A stretch of DNA of 64,000 bases from Asterella californica. Taxonomy: Eukaryota > Streptophyta > Marchantiopsida > Marchantiales > Aytoniaceae. The notes beneath the pieces are model-generated. The model was given only the letters and a program-made list of their open reading frames with translations, was not told the origin of the DNA and did no database searches. The stretch covers positions 19,737 through 83,736 of the forward strand of contig JAYKYS010000088.1 of the NCBI GenBank assembly GCA_036924285.1. Reading direction: 5' to 3'. Both the position numbers and the translations under genes were made by a program. This document shows positions 11,326 to 22,169 of the stretch, piece by piece (positions within the stretch are counted from its first letter, which is position 1; each line of letters starts with the position of its first letter).

Positions 11326-11787
11326 ATATACAGCAATGTCAATGTTGTGCAACCAGTATAGCAAATCAGGCCCAGCCATTTGTGAGTCCTCTACTGCTGC
11401 ATCCCATTTGCTGCTGCCCATCGTGGCTCTGTATAGCAGCCTAGTGCCCATCATGACGAAGGCCATGGAAGACTGAAGAGCTGCCCCCAGCAACTCTTGT
11501 AATCCACCTTGTCTGAAGGCACCGAATTGGCAGGAAGCACTATTGACCATTAACCCCAAAAACCTGCCTTGCTGTGTGGGCACCAATTGGCATTTGTCCC
11601 AGGACAAGAAAATTCCCAATGCAGATAGTAACAGGACCAGAGCTTTGGCCACGAAAAATGTCAAGGCACAGAGAGCGGTTTTCAACAGACCTGTGGAGAC
11701 ACGTGACCTTTTATGTAGTACTGTGCCATTGCTGATGCAGGTCTCGGTGCGTTGCACTGGATACAACTGCATGTGCAGCAACCTCAA
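11185..11787 (-). pseudogene. DIRS-like reverse transcriptase/RNase H fragment
   Basis: One 200-residue minus-strand frame contains LLSALGIFLSWDKCQLVPTQ followed by GRFLGLMVNSA. This is the thumb-side block (LG...S..KC.L.P.....FLG) of DIRS/Ngaro-type RTs. About 90 residues later AGPDLLYWLHNID resembles the start of the associated RNase H. The catalytic YxDD box is not present upstream, so only the C-terminal part survives. The fragment would copy element RNA into DNA. Its overlap with the direct repeat suits a DIRS architecture. Family placement is moderately sure. Confidence 0.5.
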
Positions 11788-11789
11788 AG

Positions 11790-12002
11790 AACCTTAGCTG
11801 ATCTGCAGTGTGTGCATATAGCCTACACTCCATTTCACAAAAGCGCTAGCACTCATGCTGCTGTTTCACAAACCCACTAGCACCCATGCTACTGTCCTGT
11901 CACAAGGGGGGCAGTGATGTCCCTTGGCTCAGCAGCAAAGTTGGTGACACATTGAACTGACAAGTCTGTCAGTTTGTCTACCATGGCCAGTCTGCAGACT
12001 GC
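11790..12002. other. Spacer before the R2 LTR
   Basis: No gene seen. Short tandem copies of CACCCATGCT occur near 11850-11895. The last 50 bp (CTGACAAGTC to CAGACTGC) resemble the DNA flanking R3 at 27853-27890, so R2 and R3 share sequence beyond the LTR end. Confidence 0.3.
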
Positions 12003-12493
12003 TTGAAATCCACATGTCAACACTTCAGTAGAAAGGTTGTTCTTGTGGCATTTGTTGCACTGGTTGCAAGGCATCATATTTGTAAGGTACCTCACCTTTC
12101 TGTATACACAAGTGACCATCTTCTAAGCTAAACCACAAACTCACATAGGCTGTATATGCTGCACATTCAACATACCCTTAGTCATCAAAGCTGCGTATAT
12201 GAGTGTATAATGACTGTACTTTAAACTCAATCAAGCTGTGTGTGAACCTTCTAGAGCAAAACCAAGTCTTGCTTTCCTCTGACTAAGACTTGCTCTCCTC
12301 TCGAGGCTCTCGAAGACTTGTGCTCTTTCTTGAGGAAGTGAAAATGATCTTTGTGATGCACTCACGACCTTGTCATTCCTCCTCGCCGCAATGACAAGCC
12401 TGGAACCTCTGCGATCTGGTATCGAAGCACTTTGCCAAACACTTGGCTTGTCAGACCAGAAGGTTGCAAGATTTGACAGGCTGGAGAAATCGT

Positions 12494-13491
12494 TCAGTCG
12501 TGACAAGATCTGACCATTGAAACTGGAACATGCTGATTGGGCTAGTTCTTGTGCGCGGGCTTGGGAGGAGGCTTGTGCGCGGGCTTGGAGGGAGGCTTGT
12601 GCTCGGACTTGGGAGGAGGCTTGTGCTCGGGCTTGGGAGGAGGCTTGTGCTCGGGCTTGGGTGGGGGCTTGTGCTCGGGCTTGGGTGGGGGCTTGTGCTC
12701 GGGCTTGGGTGGAGGCTTGTGCTCGGGCTTGGGTGGAGGCTTGTGCTCGGGCTTGGGGGGAGGCTTGTGCTCGGGCTTGGGAGGGGGCTTGTGCTCGGGC
12801 AGCTTGTGCTCGGGCTTGGGGGGAGGCTTGTGCTCGGGCTTGGGGGGAGGCTTGTGCTCGGGCTTGGGAGGAGGCTTGTGCTCGGGCTTGGGGGGAGGCT
12901 TATGCTCGGGCTTGGGGGGAGGCTTGTGCTCGGGTTTTGGAGGAGGCTTGTGCTCGGGCTTGACACAGTGCTGATCCTGAAAGCACGATGTGGCTCGTCT
13001 AGCTGAATGATGGAGCATAAAGGTACTTTTGAAAGCATGATGTGGCTCGTCTAGCGTAATGCTGCAGCAGAAAGCTGAACCAAGTATCTTATGCAGTTTT
13101 ATGAATTAGAAGGCCATACGACAATGCAAAGACATCCAAATTCTTACATGACAATGGGTCTTGTGGTCTGGACACGAGTGGCAGTCAGCTGACTTGTGGC
13201 ACTTCGCAGGACATTGTGGATGCTTATGGTCGTCACCCAAAATGTGTCGGGCGGACACCAGTGGAGCTGCAATAGCCTGCAGGCAAATTGCCGAATCTGG
13301 AGTGATACGATACCATTATGACGCGTCGTCACCAGTGTGTTGTCGTTGCCAAATCAGGGAAAGAGAAGTTCACAGGCCGACAGACAAATCGGCTAGCCCA
13401 TCGGGCGAGCACAAAGCCCTTGAATCAGTTTGGTGGATGTCAAGAAGCTTACCAGCGCCAGCAGTATCAAGGCCAGCGTTGGACGAGCCAT
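12494..13491 (-). CDS. Secreted Cys/His-rich [14 protein letters not shown] protein, gene 1 (antisense in R2 LTR)
   Basis: The model is complement(join(12494..12976,13148..13276,13453..13491)). Exon 1 encodes [13 protein letters not shown], and exon 2 continues AIAAPLVSA. Together they form a signal peptide with a likely cut after VSA. The mature head has six Cys in 33 residues (C-X3-C-X5-C-X2-C-X6-C-X4-C) and many His. Exon 3 gives 18 repeats of KPEHKPPP. Both introns (176 and 171 nt) have GTAAG donors and TGCAG/TTCAG acceptors, and phases agree. The frame reaches TAG at 12542; if TAG is Gln it ends at TGA 12494-12496 (216 aa). A TATA box lies 78 nt upstream. Likely an extracellular or wall protein, by analogy with Pro-rich proteins; no family is recognised. 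Confidence 0.75.
12540..12962 (-). repeat. 24 bp coding minisatellite, 18 units
   Basis: The unit on the minus strand is AAGCCCGAGCACAAGCCTCC plus CCCC. One variant unit (AAGCTGCCCGAGCACAAG, giving KLPEHK) sits mid-array. The same variant is found in the arrays at 26790 and 43767, so the arrays are homologous. No frame on either strand contains a stop. Confidence 0.9.
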
Positions 13492-13568
13492 GCTTGCCAC
13501 AAGGCCGTGCAGGTCCAACGTGCGAGTGTCGAATAGCCAGGATGTCAGATCTGTCCAAAACGTTAGTC

Positions 13569-13574
13569 TATATA
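13569..13574 (-). promoter_or_regulatory. TATA box of gene 1
   Basis: GTCGAGTATATAGAC on the minus strand, 78 nt upstream of the ATG. The motif is at the same place in the other two copies (26176 and 43154). Confidence 0.55.
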
Positions 13575-13635
13575 CTCGACCGGAATCTAAATATTGGCTG
13601 CAAACATGTGTGAGGTCAACGGGCAACGGAGTTTA

Positions 13636-13668
13636 CACGCCACCCCACCACCCCCCCCTCCCCCCTCA
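13636..13668 (+). promoter_or_regulatory. C-rich tract upstream of gene 1 (G-rich on its coding strand)
   Basis: Runs of C broken by single A or T. On the gene strand these are G runs of 4-8, able in principle to form a G-quadruplex about 70 nt upstream of the TATA box. The tract recurs in R3 (26083-26108), R4 (43058-43086) and R5 (39741-39761). Confidence 0.4.
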
Positions 13669-13679
13669 GTCTAAAGAAC

Positions 13680-14880
13680 TCGTGTCAGCTGGCGGCAGCG
13701 ACTGTGTCTGCAGCGCGAACATCGTACCGGTCGGCCTGGCAGCTTTCTATGATTCTACGAGATAGTTCGTTTTGCGATACGTCAGTGCCTGCCAAGGTAC
13801 ATCCGTGAAACTTGGGCTCAGCACACTCGTGTTCTTTGTGCCCATATACTTATATTGGGGCTCCAAATATGTACACGCCAACAGTATCTGTGATAACAGG
13901 TGTGCACCTTGCCTGAATCACCTGATACACTGCAGAAGAAGACACTGGACTGACATGCCTTTCTGTAGCAAATTGTCTTGCAGCTGCGTTTTACCAAATC
14001 AAGTTCCATGGCACTAAGAGTATTAACTGTGAGGCTGTATCAACCAGTCTGAACATCTATGTCCTGGCAGGCGCACGGCTGATGAGCCGCGTTCGAACTG
14101 CTTTCGTTTGCAACAGTACCATGTCAGTTGTTGCTATGAGCTTGATCACGATAGCATACACTGCACCAGCCAGTGGAGCCTATGATAGTGCCCTGTTTGT
14201 CCGGCAAGGACTTCAGACCCTGCAATTACTTTGGACATCAGCAACAGATCACATCCGGCTATGCAAGCAGTCTGATAAAGGCCACTGGAAGACAGCCTGT
14301 TGGCTGCTATCTGTTGGTCCCTTTCCTCCTGCAAGGCCAGGCGCTTCATGAAATCGCCCCAGGGCGCCCGCTTGCTGTGCCCCAGCACCTTGCCAGTTTA
14401 GCTTGAATTGGAGACTGCTTGGCTTTTGTGCTTTGCAGCCTGAATTGTTTGTGAAGTCAGTTTCTGCAGCACATCAGTCTTGCTTGCATGCTAGGCTATT
14501 ATTGTTCGGGGTCTCCAACATACGTACATGTAGGGCAATGGACCTAGAGGCAGTGACACACGTCTGTATGGCCAGCATCCTGTGAGCTCAGCCAATCTCC
14601 CTCCCTGTGAGCAATCAAGAACAGTTGTATGCACGCTTGTATATGAGTGCTGATGGGCAGATGCTGTACCTGCTTAGGCCTACAGGAACCTCAGCACTAG
14701 TGTTGAGAGTGTTATATTATGATACGCACTACGGTCTGCTCACTTGGACCCCAATACGTACATGGTATTTTCAGTCTCCCATGACGATGTGAATCCGAAA
14801 GAAGGCATAGCAGTAGCTGCTAGCTAGAGGTGGTGCCAATGCTGAAAGCTGAGCAGGAACAGGCCAGGTTCAGACCTGCC
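13680..14880. other. Conserved LTR region without a supported gene
   Basis: This 1.2 kb is conserved in R3, R4 and partly R5. Both strands hold short open frames kept between copies. On + there is one with CDNRCAPCLNHLIHC (13772-14017) and another with YTAPASGAYDSALF (14082-14351). On - there is one starting MELDLVKRSCKTICYRKAC (13818-14009). None has splice signals or codon behaviour I can defend. It should contain the LTR promoter for gag-pol. Confidence 0.3.
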
Positions 14881-14906
14881 AAGTTACCCCTCTGTAGAGT
14901 TGCTAA

Positions 14907-14926
14907 TGGCGCCGAGTCCTGATCAC
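14907..14926 (+). other. Candidate primer-binding site of element R
   Basis: TGGCGCCGAGTCCTGATCAC directly follows the LTR end, with the TGG start expected of a tRNA 3'-CCA complement. Copies are at 4-23 (+) and 25021-25040 (-); R4 is mutated. The matching tRNA was not identified, and an internal tRNA fragment could be used instead. Confidence 0.4.
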
Positions 14927-16510
14927 TAACAGCAAGTGCTTTGGGTTGCATGCAATGGGCAGACCTGCTGGCAGATGGTGTCTACTTGCTACAACGGGAG
15001 TTAGTAGTTGCGGGAAAGGAGTGATGCTGCTCGTTTGTACATGGGCAGATCTTATTTTGAAGTACCCAGCCTCGTGTTCATGACTGCCTGGTACACACAA
15101 GCAAGTCAGAAAATAACCGACCCCAAGACTAACAGCCCTTATTATGGTTGTGTAGTTCATTAGAAGTACAATGATGTGATGCATGATGCAACGCTGTATT
15201 AACGCGTTAATGAATAACGTCACAATGACACAGTAACAAGACAGTAACACATAATTACGCGTGGCTAAGGCGTGGCCTACGATAACCACCTCGCTACCAC
15301 CACCGGCGTTACTTCGACGCTTCCACTGTTTGGAACAGCACTTGCGCTACGACTTGACTTGCTGACAGGTGCCAAACCGCTACACTTGCGTTCGAAGCTC
15401 AGGCGACGAGCTTGCACGTTCCGCTGTGCCAACATTTAGTCTGACACACGACTTCAGCTACTGCTGCAGCTGCTCGCTGTCAAGTTGACACGAAATGGAT
15501 CGAAGCGACGAGTTCGGTAAGAGGGCAATGGTGCCGCCGCTCTGCGTTCGAGAAGAACTGCACGGTGCCTTCAAGTCAGCTGAGGATTTGGGGTACCAGC
15601 TGCAGGTTCAGTCTGACACTCTCGTTGTTATCTGCTGTGTCTACATCAGCACGTCAACACTCTCGTTGTTATCTGCTGTGTCTACATCAGCACGTCAACA
15701 CGCAAGATCAGAGGGAAAGGTTTACGAGGGACCAGATCCTGTCTGTGACGAAGTATCAACTTCGGCAGATCTGCTTAACAACAGCTGACTCCAAAAGATG
15801 AGAAGCAGTTTGCAGAAATTCTGAGTGATTCCTCTATTGCAAGATGTTTCTTATGATAGCTATGCATTATCTTGCTTTACTGGAGAAATTGTCAGGAGGG
15901 TGCTCGCAAAGCTGACGCTCAAAAGCAACTTGCTGTAGGGCACGACACTGACACAGAAATGCCAGATGTCAAATAGGGTGCCGGCAATGATGCTGCTGCT
16001 AAAGAAGTTGAGAATGCTGCTGCTGCTGGCAAAGACACTGTGGGGGGAGAGGACCTGGTCCTTGAGGTTACCTAACACAGGTTCAAGAATCGGGCCACTG
16101 GGTCAAGGTTGTCTGGCTGTACACGTTGAGTGGCATGAAGGCAAGTACTGTCAAAACTTGTGTTGATGCTGCACGTTGCAGTGATGAGCTGGCTGCTCAA
16201 ACATCGAATGCTTTGCTGGCAAACCTGACCAGTTGGGTAAAAGTGCTAGAGCTTGGCACTTTCCAGTCCAGTGTGAAGTGTATCTGGACTATGTTGACAC
16301 TCCTGGTGCTTCAAAATTTCCACCTACTTGAGGGTGGATGCAGAAAAGTGGTGGAGGACATAAGTCAAAGCTGTTGTTGGCCTTGACGCTCCTTTTCATG
16401 AGTTTGCTGATGCATTCTTATCTCCATTTGTGAAAGCTGCTGATGGCAGAAAGGCTATATTAGAGCTGTGTGAATGAAACAGAATGATGCGACAGTTGAG
16501 GCATTTGGGA
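14927..16510 (+). pseudogene. Leader and gag of element R, copy R2 (truncated)
   Basis: The leader to about 15450 is followed by gag. Near 15495 the frame starts MDRSDEFGKRAMVPPL, then EELHGAFKSAEDLGYQLQVQ. A 38 bp tandem duplication (CACTCTCGTTGTTATCTGCT...) at about 15619-15695 shifts the frame. Later blocks KVVWLYTLSGMKASTV and ELAAQTSNALLANLTSWVKV correspond to R1 and R3. TAA at 16073-16075 lies where R1 has CAA (1147). Homology ends near 16510, before the zinc knuckle, so no pol remains. The next 60 bp resemble the leader in the opposite orientation. Confidence 0.7.
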
Positions 16511-18540
16511 ACTTAGGAAGGTAGTATCATAGCAAAACGGCGGCTACGCCTTAGTCACACGTATCACAGTCTTGTGGCGTCATTGCAATGTATCTGTTAC
16601 GCTTGCCCTCCTCTGAAAGGTTGGGGTCATATCTGTAACTCTCCCTCGCTAACACCGGTACCAACCCCAAGGCTAGCTGATGTCAACATCATTCCCCAGG
16701 GCTATCTTCTGCGCTTGGAAACAGCAGCCCTCCTCTGATTAATCGGTTGTTTGACCTCAGCATAACTCATTCACCTCATCAAGTAATTTACATAAGCAAT
16801 CACACACCATCCTATGCATGCAATGTACACATGACTGTGCACACACAGAGACCAACAGTAACAACAGATGTGTGGCTAACACATGACTTGGCACCTCACA
16901 CTGAGGTACACCAGGTACATCAGCGCTTTTGGTATGATCAGTCACTATTTATTGCCTGGATGATCCAAAAACCAGTGTGTACGACAGGATGCTGTGCCTG
17001 TGAGCACTGATGTGCTAGCATAGTGGAATGTCCAACATCACTGAGCAAACAGATTTCATTTCCTCATCAATCTTTTACTAATAGGGGCCATGTAGCCATC
17101 GCGGTTACATCCCTGTTTGCCGGCCTTAGCCTGCTGGATTGCTTGCACTGCAAACCTGTCCCAATTCTCTTCAAGCGTAGCAGGAACATGTTCAGATTCT
17201 TGTATGTTCTCATGTTCATAACCTGCTGACTTGATCAGGAACTTGACCTTGGGATTAGTCTTCTTCTTGCCCTACTTAGGCTTGTGAGCCAGAAACTCCA
17301 CCACCTCAAATTGTTTTTCAAGGTAAAAGTGTGGCAATGTATAACATTTTTTTAGCGTGTAGGGATGTGCAAAATACCTTTTGCAGAGCCTCGAGGGTAG
17401 TAATAACGGCGAAATCTTACCTGGCAAGAAGAAACAGGGTAAATTTCGGTCGGGCGACTACGATACGCTGGCCAAACTTGTCCGTCAATCAAACTGAAAG
17501 CGGCATCTGGCTCTTTTGAGCTAAGTGCACACTTTGGTAAAGCCCGAATTGAAAACGGTGAGGTATAGGTGAGTGCAAGGTGCCAGCAGAATCCTTCTGA
17601 GCCTCCCAAACCGGCTGTGCAGCAAGCTCTCTGCGGTGAAAAATCGTCCAGCTGGTCTGCCGCAGCTGCCCAAACCCAGGCAATCATTAAGCGGCTGTAT
17701 AAAGGCCTGGCAGGTTGCTTTTACCTAGGATCACCATCCAGTATTTGAACCCAATTGCTGTCAATTACCACAAGTCAAGTTGCCGAAATCGCCAGTACCG
17801 ATTTTGACGCACCTCAATTTCATGCGCCGTCAGTTGACAAATTTGCACTGTTACGCAATCAAGTCATGTGATGCATAAGGTAGCCAACCAAGGTAGCCAG
17901 CTACCACTAAAGGCGCTACTGGCGTAACGCGGGGTTACCAAGGCGTGACCAATCCCACGTGTCTGATACACCAGGATACAACGTCAAGCTCTGTGTGCAG
18001 CCCCCAGTTGAGCTGGATTTCTGTCCTGTGCCCTAACTGTATTTGCTATTGTTAGACTGCACACATTCATGGTGTCTAGAACCGCATGTATGCATACCGA
18101 CAGTAAGTTTTGTCGCGAAATTAATTACTTCCAAAATGGTGCGACAGCCTAAAAAGGTACGACACCAACTCTATTGCCGGCTGCGACAATCATTAGAATT
18201 CCGTTTTTGGAATATTTTCATATCGTCTTCGTGTTATCGGCGTTTCCTACAGCGCGGATGACCGTATCTGGTATGCCCAACCCTTCCGAAGCTACATGAT
18301 GTCGACATGTTGTTTGACCATCACGATCGCTGCAATTGGCTTCAAAATAAATGCTTTTACTGCTCGCGACCTCCTCTTAAAAATATGAAAACAATTCCTC
18401 GCAGGGTGCGACAGTGCGACAAACGTCGTGCGCCCTTGACGTCAAGTCAAGGCCTGAAAGCACCAACTTTGGTGTGTGCGGGGAGTGCCGCTTCGCTGCC
18501 AAGCAAGGAGGACTGTGATAGAAGCTGTGCATGAAGCACA
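16511..18540. other. Two kilobases without a supported gene
   Basis: Only short frames are present. Near 18100-18430 the motif GGTGCGACAG and variants recur in A/T-rich DNA. An 80 bp segment at 16515 (CGGCTACGCCTTAGTCACACG) resembles the R leader reversed. I see no splice-supported exons. Confidence 0.3.
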
Positions 18541-18589
18541 ATCTGTGCAAGTCTGAAGCACCCCAGACTACTTCTGCTTGTGTTGTTGT

Positions 18590-20690
18590 CCCATGCTGGC
18601 AGGGTCCTTAGCGGCGGCTCTTGAGTGGTATGAAGCTGCTCAAGTCCTATCCTCAAGCTTCCGTCTTGTATTCTGCACTGGTTGGGGGGAGCAAACATGT
18701 GGCTTGGGCTGTGGAGATGTGGTATGATCCCCCAACACCTGCCATTCAGGTGGACTCTGTGTCTAGAGTGATGCACATGCACAGTTTATGTATGCAGGGC
18801 GCATTGACAGTGTCTCTGCAAATATTCCAATTGACAGTGGTGCAACACACAGCTTTTGTGATCACACATTTGCAGTGAAGCATGGGCTGGACACACAGCC
18901 TTGCAGTGCCATAGTGGCAACGTGGTCTGTGCCTATCAAAGGTTCTGTGGAAGTGCGTGTGCAGCAGCCGCCACCTACGAGGTGTCCACAACGTCCTGAT
19001 GGGCCAGGGATACACGAGACTGTTTGAAGTGGTGAAGCTTCTTGTGATTAATTTGGCAGGTGACAAGTTGCATGCAACTCTAGGTCAGTCCTGGCTCAGT
19101 GAGCATGAGGCTCTGGTGTCATGTTGTGACAGGTGTGTGAAGTATGTCAGTGGTGATAGGCGGCCTATGCTGAAGTGTGCATTAAAGCTAAGCTGCCCCC
19201 CCTGCCTGCTATGAGTGCTGCACCCGTGTGCAACTGAAAGAGTTGTCTCGTGATAAATTCAATGATGTTTCCACAGTACGTGTGAGTGTGGTGGATGAGG
19301 CATCCCATGCGACCAACAATGGGGAACCCCAGCAGTGGTACAGGAGTTTCGTGATGTGTTTGCAGATATACCTCTGGGCCTGCCGCAGTGCCTCTTGACT
19401 GTGATATAGCATCAATCTTGCTACGTGTGTCTATGCCCTTGTAGTGGCTGTCTGCCAAGGAGAAAGATAAGGTGCCGCATCAGGTGAAGGATCTGTTGGC
19501 TCACAAGCTGATTCAGCCTAGCCATTCAGTGTATTCTAGTCCAGTCATTTCGGTGAGAAAGAAGTCTGGAGAGCGCATGCGCATCAACTACCAAGCTCTC
19601 AATCAGATGACGGCAAAAGACAAGTATCCTTTGCCTCGTATTGATGACTTGCTTGATAGACTGCAAGGTGCCTCAGTGTTTAGCTCCCGCAGTCAAGCTA
19701 TCACAAATCTGCATCGCTAGCGAGGATGTGACTAAATGTGCATTCAGCACTCCTCTAGGGCTCTTTGACGTTTGTGTGTTGTCCTTTGAGTTTACAATTG
19801 CCCCTGCTACATTTCAGCGTGAAATGAATAGGGTTTTCAAGGGCGCGGGCTTTGTCCTTGACATTCTTGTGTTCAGCAAATCTCAAGTGGAGCATGAACA
19901 GCATCTTTGTAAGGTGTTGGAGATGCTGAGAGTTGAATGAAGCGCTTGAAGTAGTTGCCAATCCCTGACAAGCAGCGCACTTCAGTAGCAGACTAAGGCA
20001 GAGGAGATTAACCATGGCCAAAGTCTTCTTGGGTCCACATGCACACCATCGCAAGACATGACATGCCAGAAATTGAGGGTTTCCTGAAAGCGCACTTTGA
20101 CATTTTGGCATGCAGTGCGAGCGGTTCAGGGTTAATCAAAGCTTGTTGATCCCCTTGTGCACCTGACACGGCCTAAAGTGCCTTTTTTGTGGGGCAAGCT
20201 GGTGCATGCTGCGTTTGAGAACCTGAAGCGTTGCTTGCAGAGTGCACCAGTGTTGGCACTGCCTAACTATGGTGCACATGATGAACTAGTGTGCAACTCT
20301 TCTGGGTTTGGGTAGATTGCTGTGTTGTTGCAGAATCACATGTCTATATAATTCCATAGCTACAAGCTCAATGATGCCAATTGGACTTTTCCTGGTAGTG
20401 ACTAGGAGCCCTGTAAGTTACAATCTCGGCGCTCCATCAGTGGAGGTGCCATCTTGAAGGTGCTATTGGTGGCATTTCAGTGGTAGATAGATCACAATGG
20501 CAACACCTTCTTGGACACCAAACCTGCATGGCACTTGTCCAATAGACAAGTGCATTGGCAATAGCTTCTGGCCTTGCTTTGACTTCCAGTGGGAGCATCG
20601 CAAGGGCTGTTGTAATGTGCCAAATCCTATCATTTGTTGCCCTTCTTTGCATGCTGTGACTACCGAGGAAGGTCATGACAGTGATGATGA
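18590..20690 (+). pseudogene. Second Ty3/gypsy pol (protease, RT, RNase H), decayed
   Basis: Domains run in Ty3/gypsy order. Retropepsin has IPIDSGATHSFCDHTF (about 18828) and later LGQSWLSEH. RT begins near 19472 and shows [38 protein letters not shown], then in another frame KCAFSTPLGLFDV and APATFQREMNRVF. The palm motif is FVLDILVFSK where YxDDILVFSK is expected, so one residue of the catalytic pair is lost. RNase H-connection blocks follow (WGKLVHAAFENLK, VLALPNYGAHDELV, FHSYKLNDANW, DHNGNTFL, LSNRQVHWQ). In that part five TAR codons but no TGA interrupt about 140 codons. No integrase or LTRs were seen. The protein differs from element R. Confidence 0.8.
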
Positions 20691-20945
20691 TGAGTGATCA
20701 GCTCTTATGGCCAGCATGATACAATTGCTGAACAGCCCAGATCAGGCAGACCCCTTATAAAGTGTGCAGAGGCAGCAGCGCATGCCATGGTAGCAGGACA
20801 GGAGCAGCAATGTAAGACAGCTCCCGTCGCAGCACCACTGCTGCAACAACAATCTTGATTGAGATTCAGTCCCAGCACCTTGAGACGCTCTTGCAACTAA
20901 GGCAAGTAGAATACATCAAGGACAGCACTCAGTCTGCTTAGCACA

Positions 20946-21770
20946 TCAATAATACTTATCTGCACTGTGCAGGGTCCCTGCATCCCTGATCACAAAGGAG
21001 CCCTGTGACTGACTGTAAGGACAGCTTGTGCGTGAAGCCAAGTGTATAGAAAGCCTTTTGCCTGGTGTGCGCTCACTGTACAGTGACACACCAAGATCCA
21101 GTTGAGCGCAACAGCTAGGGACAAAAGTCTGTATCCAAGCAGATGCATCTCTGTGCATTGCAACACAAGTTGGCATCCCCTCTTTGTATGCAGTCAACGT
21201 GAACATGAGAAAGCCAGTAAGCAGCACTCTGGCAGTTTTTTTGCACTTAGAAAGAGATTGCACTGAAAACAGCACAAGGAGTGTCATGATGCAGAGACAA
21301 ACACTGTTGCCTCAATTCACCAACACCAGGCACAATCAAGAGCTCACCCCTTTGTCAACAGCCACCAGCAAAGGAATAATCCTGGTTTTTAGACTTTCCA
21401 ACAACAAAAGGTTTTAACACTTACCCATCACATACAGGTTGCAGAGATTGGCCCAACACCCACACACTCCAATCAAAGCCTTGGCTTGTGCCTAACTTGC
21501 TTCCAACGTGCCTCTGAATCCTGTGTAAGAGGTCTTGTCTGGCAAGTACAGTCTTACAAAGGTCTTGTTGAGGTGCTGCAGTGATTTTGGCTGCTGTAAG
21601 TGATGTGCAGTTAATTTGGCAGATTCCTTTCGAGAGAGAAGCATGGTCCTTGTCCTTCGGTGTCCATTGCAGGGTGAACCTAAGTTGGAATGGCACCCAC
21701 AGATGCAGTAAGATTCTGAATGGTTGTAATGCCCTGGTCCCAAGATTAACAGCGTGCAACACTTATGTAC
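20946..21770 (-). CDS. Unrecognised gene, possible exons
   Basis: Two minus-strand stretches read coherently. 21421-21762 ends with QDLLHRIQRHVGSKLGTSQG and WVLGQSLQPVCDG, abutting a possible donor. 20946-21287 contains FTLTAYKEGMPTCVAMHRD and YSERTPGKRLSIHLASRTS and stops at TGA. They could be successive exons of one gene. No domain is recognised and the linking intron is not proven. Confidence 0.3.
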
Positions 21771-22169
21771 GGTCATTGGCAAAATGGAACATAACATGGC
21801 TTGAGAAGGAGTAGGCAATCTTTATGTCATGGTGCGCATGGAGAAGCCTGCTCAGCCTGCGGTGCATATATGTCCTGGAGCGCCGCACATGCCATCTGTG
21901 GTGAGTGCGGCTGAGACAGCGCGAGGTACCTTGTCCTGTGTTTCGTATTGACCACCAGTGCTTACAGACAATTGCCACAAAGATCATGACCGGGATGCTG
22001 AAATCCACCTGCGTGCTGACTTGGTCTTGCATAGCACTGGACAGCATGCAAAATTCACATGATAATAGCGCTTTCAAGCTCATCATGAGCTAGGTACTGC
22101 GAAGTGTGCTGCAGGCGGCACTGCCCTGCTACCTCCTTGCATCCTGTGCAAGCCACCATGTAATCACGT

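Larger units (their letters stand above)
12003..14906 (+). repeat. Long terminal repeat of element R, copy R2 (about 2.9 kb)
   Basis: Its start is set by R4, whose homology ends exactly at TGAAACCCACATGTC; R2 has TGAAATCCACATGTC here. Its end is GTTGCTAA in R2 (GTTGCTCA in R3 and R4), just before TGGCGCCGAGTCC, where a primer-binding site belongs. Gag begins about 590 nt further on. The LTR holds the antisense secreted-protein gene (12494-13491), a C-rich tract and 1.2 kb of conserved sequence of unknown role. At 2.7-2.9 kb it is long for a Ty3/gypsy LTR. No 3' LTR of the same insertion is in view. Confidence 0.65.

Noticed and set aside
12517..12962. CRISPR array
   Set aside because: The unit is tandem without spacers and codes in frame; it is a minisatellite in eukaryotic DNA.
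12517..12974. Long overlapping frames encoding Gly/Leu/Cys- or Ala/Arg/Trp-rich repeats opposite the KPEHKPPP frame
   Set aside because: The 24 bp unit has no stops in any frame. Only the KPEHKPPP frame joins the signal peptide and Cys head at the correct splice phases.
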